This document shows, piece by piece, positions 5,580-6,191 of a DNA stretch of 6,191 nt (positions are counted from its first letter, which is position 1; each line of letters begins with the position of its first letter). Origin of the DNA: Actinomycetes bacterium (GTDB lineage: Bacteria > Actinomycetota > Actinomycetes > Propionibacteriales > Nocardioidaceae); the NCBI GenBank assembly GCA_023417775.1, contig JAEZEJ010000151.1, forward strand, positions 1 to 6,191, written 5' to 3'. Under the pieces are notes generated by a model. That model had not been told where the DNA came from and did not search any database. It saw only the letters and a program-made list of their open reading frames with translations. A program made the position numbers and the translations under genes.

Positions 5580-6191
5580 ATTCCGTACTCCAGCAAGCCT
5601 CCCGCATCATCGTCAAGGTCGGCTCCTCCCTCGTCACCGACGAGGGCAGGGGCCTGGACCATGCCGCCATCGCCCGCTGGGCTTTCCAGATCGCCGCGCT
5701 GCGCGCGCTGGGCAAGGACGTGGTCCTGGTCAGTTCGGGCGCGGTCGCCGAGGGCATGCTGCGCCTGGGCTTTGCGAAACGCCCGACCGAACTCCACGAA
5801 CTGCAGGCCTGCGCCGCCTGCGGCCAGATGGGCCTGGCGCAAATCTACGAATCGAGCTTCAGCGCCCACGGCGTCAGGACGGCCCAGGTGCTGCTCACCC
5901 ATGCCGACCTGGCCGACCGCGAACGCTACCTGAATGCGCGCTCGACGCTCACCACCTTGCTGCGCCTGAACGTGGTCCCGATCATCAACGAGAACGATAC
6001 CGTCGTCACCGACGAGATCAAGTTCGGCGACAACGACACGCTCGGCGCCCTGGTCGCCAACCTGATCGAGGCCGATGCGCTGGTCATCCTCACCGACCAG
6101 CCGGGGCTGTATTCGAGCGACCCGCGCAAGGACCCGGATGCGCGGCTGATCGGGCAGGCCCGGGCCGGCGACGCGGCGCTCGAGGCGATGG
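5576..6191 (+). CDS. proB: Glutamate 5-kinase, N-terminal part (runs off right edge)
   Basis: The frame is open from the ATG at 5576 to the window end, giving the first 205 residues of a protein normally about 370 long. It phosphorylates glutamate to gamma-glutamyl phosphate, the first and proline-inhibited step of proline synthesis, in the cytoplasm. The amino acid kinase fold shows IIVKVGSSLVT (11-21, Lys14), VSSGAVAEGM (52-61), LNARSTL (119-125), IINENDTV (136-143), FGDNDTLGALVA (150-161) and LTDQPGLYSSDPR (172-184). In the usual AAVGQ motif the valine is cysteine (ACGQ, 81-84). The C-terminal PUA domain, if present, lies outside the window. The start overlaps the previous stop by ATGA, so translation is probably coupled. 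Confidence 0.97.
   Translation, partial: MNSVLQQASRIIVKVGSSLVTDEGRGLDHAAIARWAFQIAALRALGKDVVLVSSGAVAEGMLRLGFAKRPTELHELQACAACGQMGLAQIYESSFSAHGVRTAQVLLTHADLADRERYLNARSTLTTLLRLNVVPIINENDTVVTDEIKFGDNDTLGALVANLIEADALVILTDQPGLYSSDPRKDPDARLIGQARAGDAALEAM

Noticed and set aside
5339..5902. 187-residue minus-strand frame across the membrane gene and proB
   Set aside because: Opposes two well-supported genes and shows no domain; a composition artefact.
1..6191. CRISPR array, transposon ends or insertion sequence
   Set aside because: No regularly spaced repeats, transposase gene or terminal inverted repeats were seen on either strand.

Overview
The window looks like chromosomal DNA of a GC-rich betaproteobacterium, most likely Oxalobacteraceae (Massilia/Telluria-like). 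This rests on the gene order (leftward octaprenyl diphosphate synthase, then rightward rplU-rpmA-obgE-proB) and on how the proteins read; it is an inference, since no database search was run.

The left third (about 1-1904) is the end of an integrated element. A large tyrosine recombinase gene runs leftward, and its 5' end faces the 3' end of an intact tRNA-Pro(CGG) gene (1905-1981, minus strand, CCA encoded). This is the classic layout of a genomic island or prophage inserted at a tRNA 3' end, with the rest of the element beyond the left edge. Base composition agrees: the 60 bases from 1741 are about 45% G+C, against about 77% for the 60 bases from 4681 inside obgE. The tRNA has its own near-consensus sigma-70 promoter, whose -35 box lies in the last codons of ispB.

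The right two thirds is core genome. ispB (2034-3023, minus) makes the octaprenyl side chain of ubiquinone. A 282-base divergent intergenic region separates it from rplU and holds a near-consensus rplU promoter (TTGACG-17-TATAAT) and a weaker one for ispB. rplU and rpmA encode ribosomal proteins L21 and L27. They are followed by three consecutive hairpins, the last a strong intrinsic terminator ending just upstream of the obgE start. obgE (ribosome-assembly GTPase) is followed after 2 bases by a small four-helix membrane protein that resembles DUF4345. That gene overlaps, by ATGA, the start of proB (glutamate 5-kinase), which runs off the right edge.

I see no clear novel defence or mobile system within these 6.2 kb. 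The points most worth a second look are the island junction, including possible tRNA-driven integrase transcription, the terminator cluster before obgE, and the membrane gene inserted between obgE and proB.
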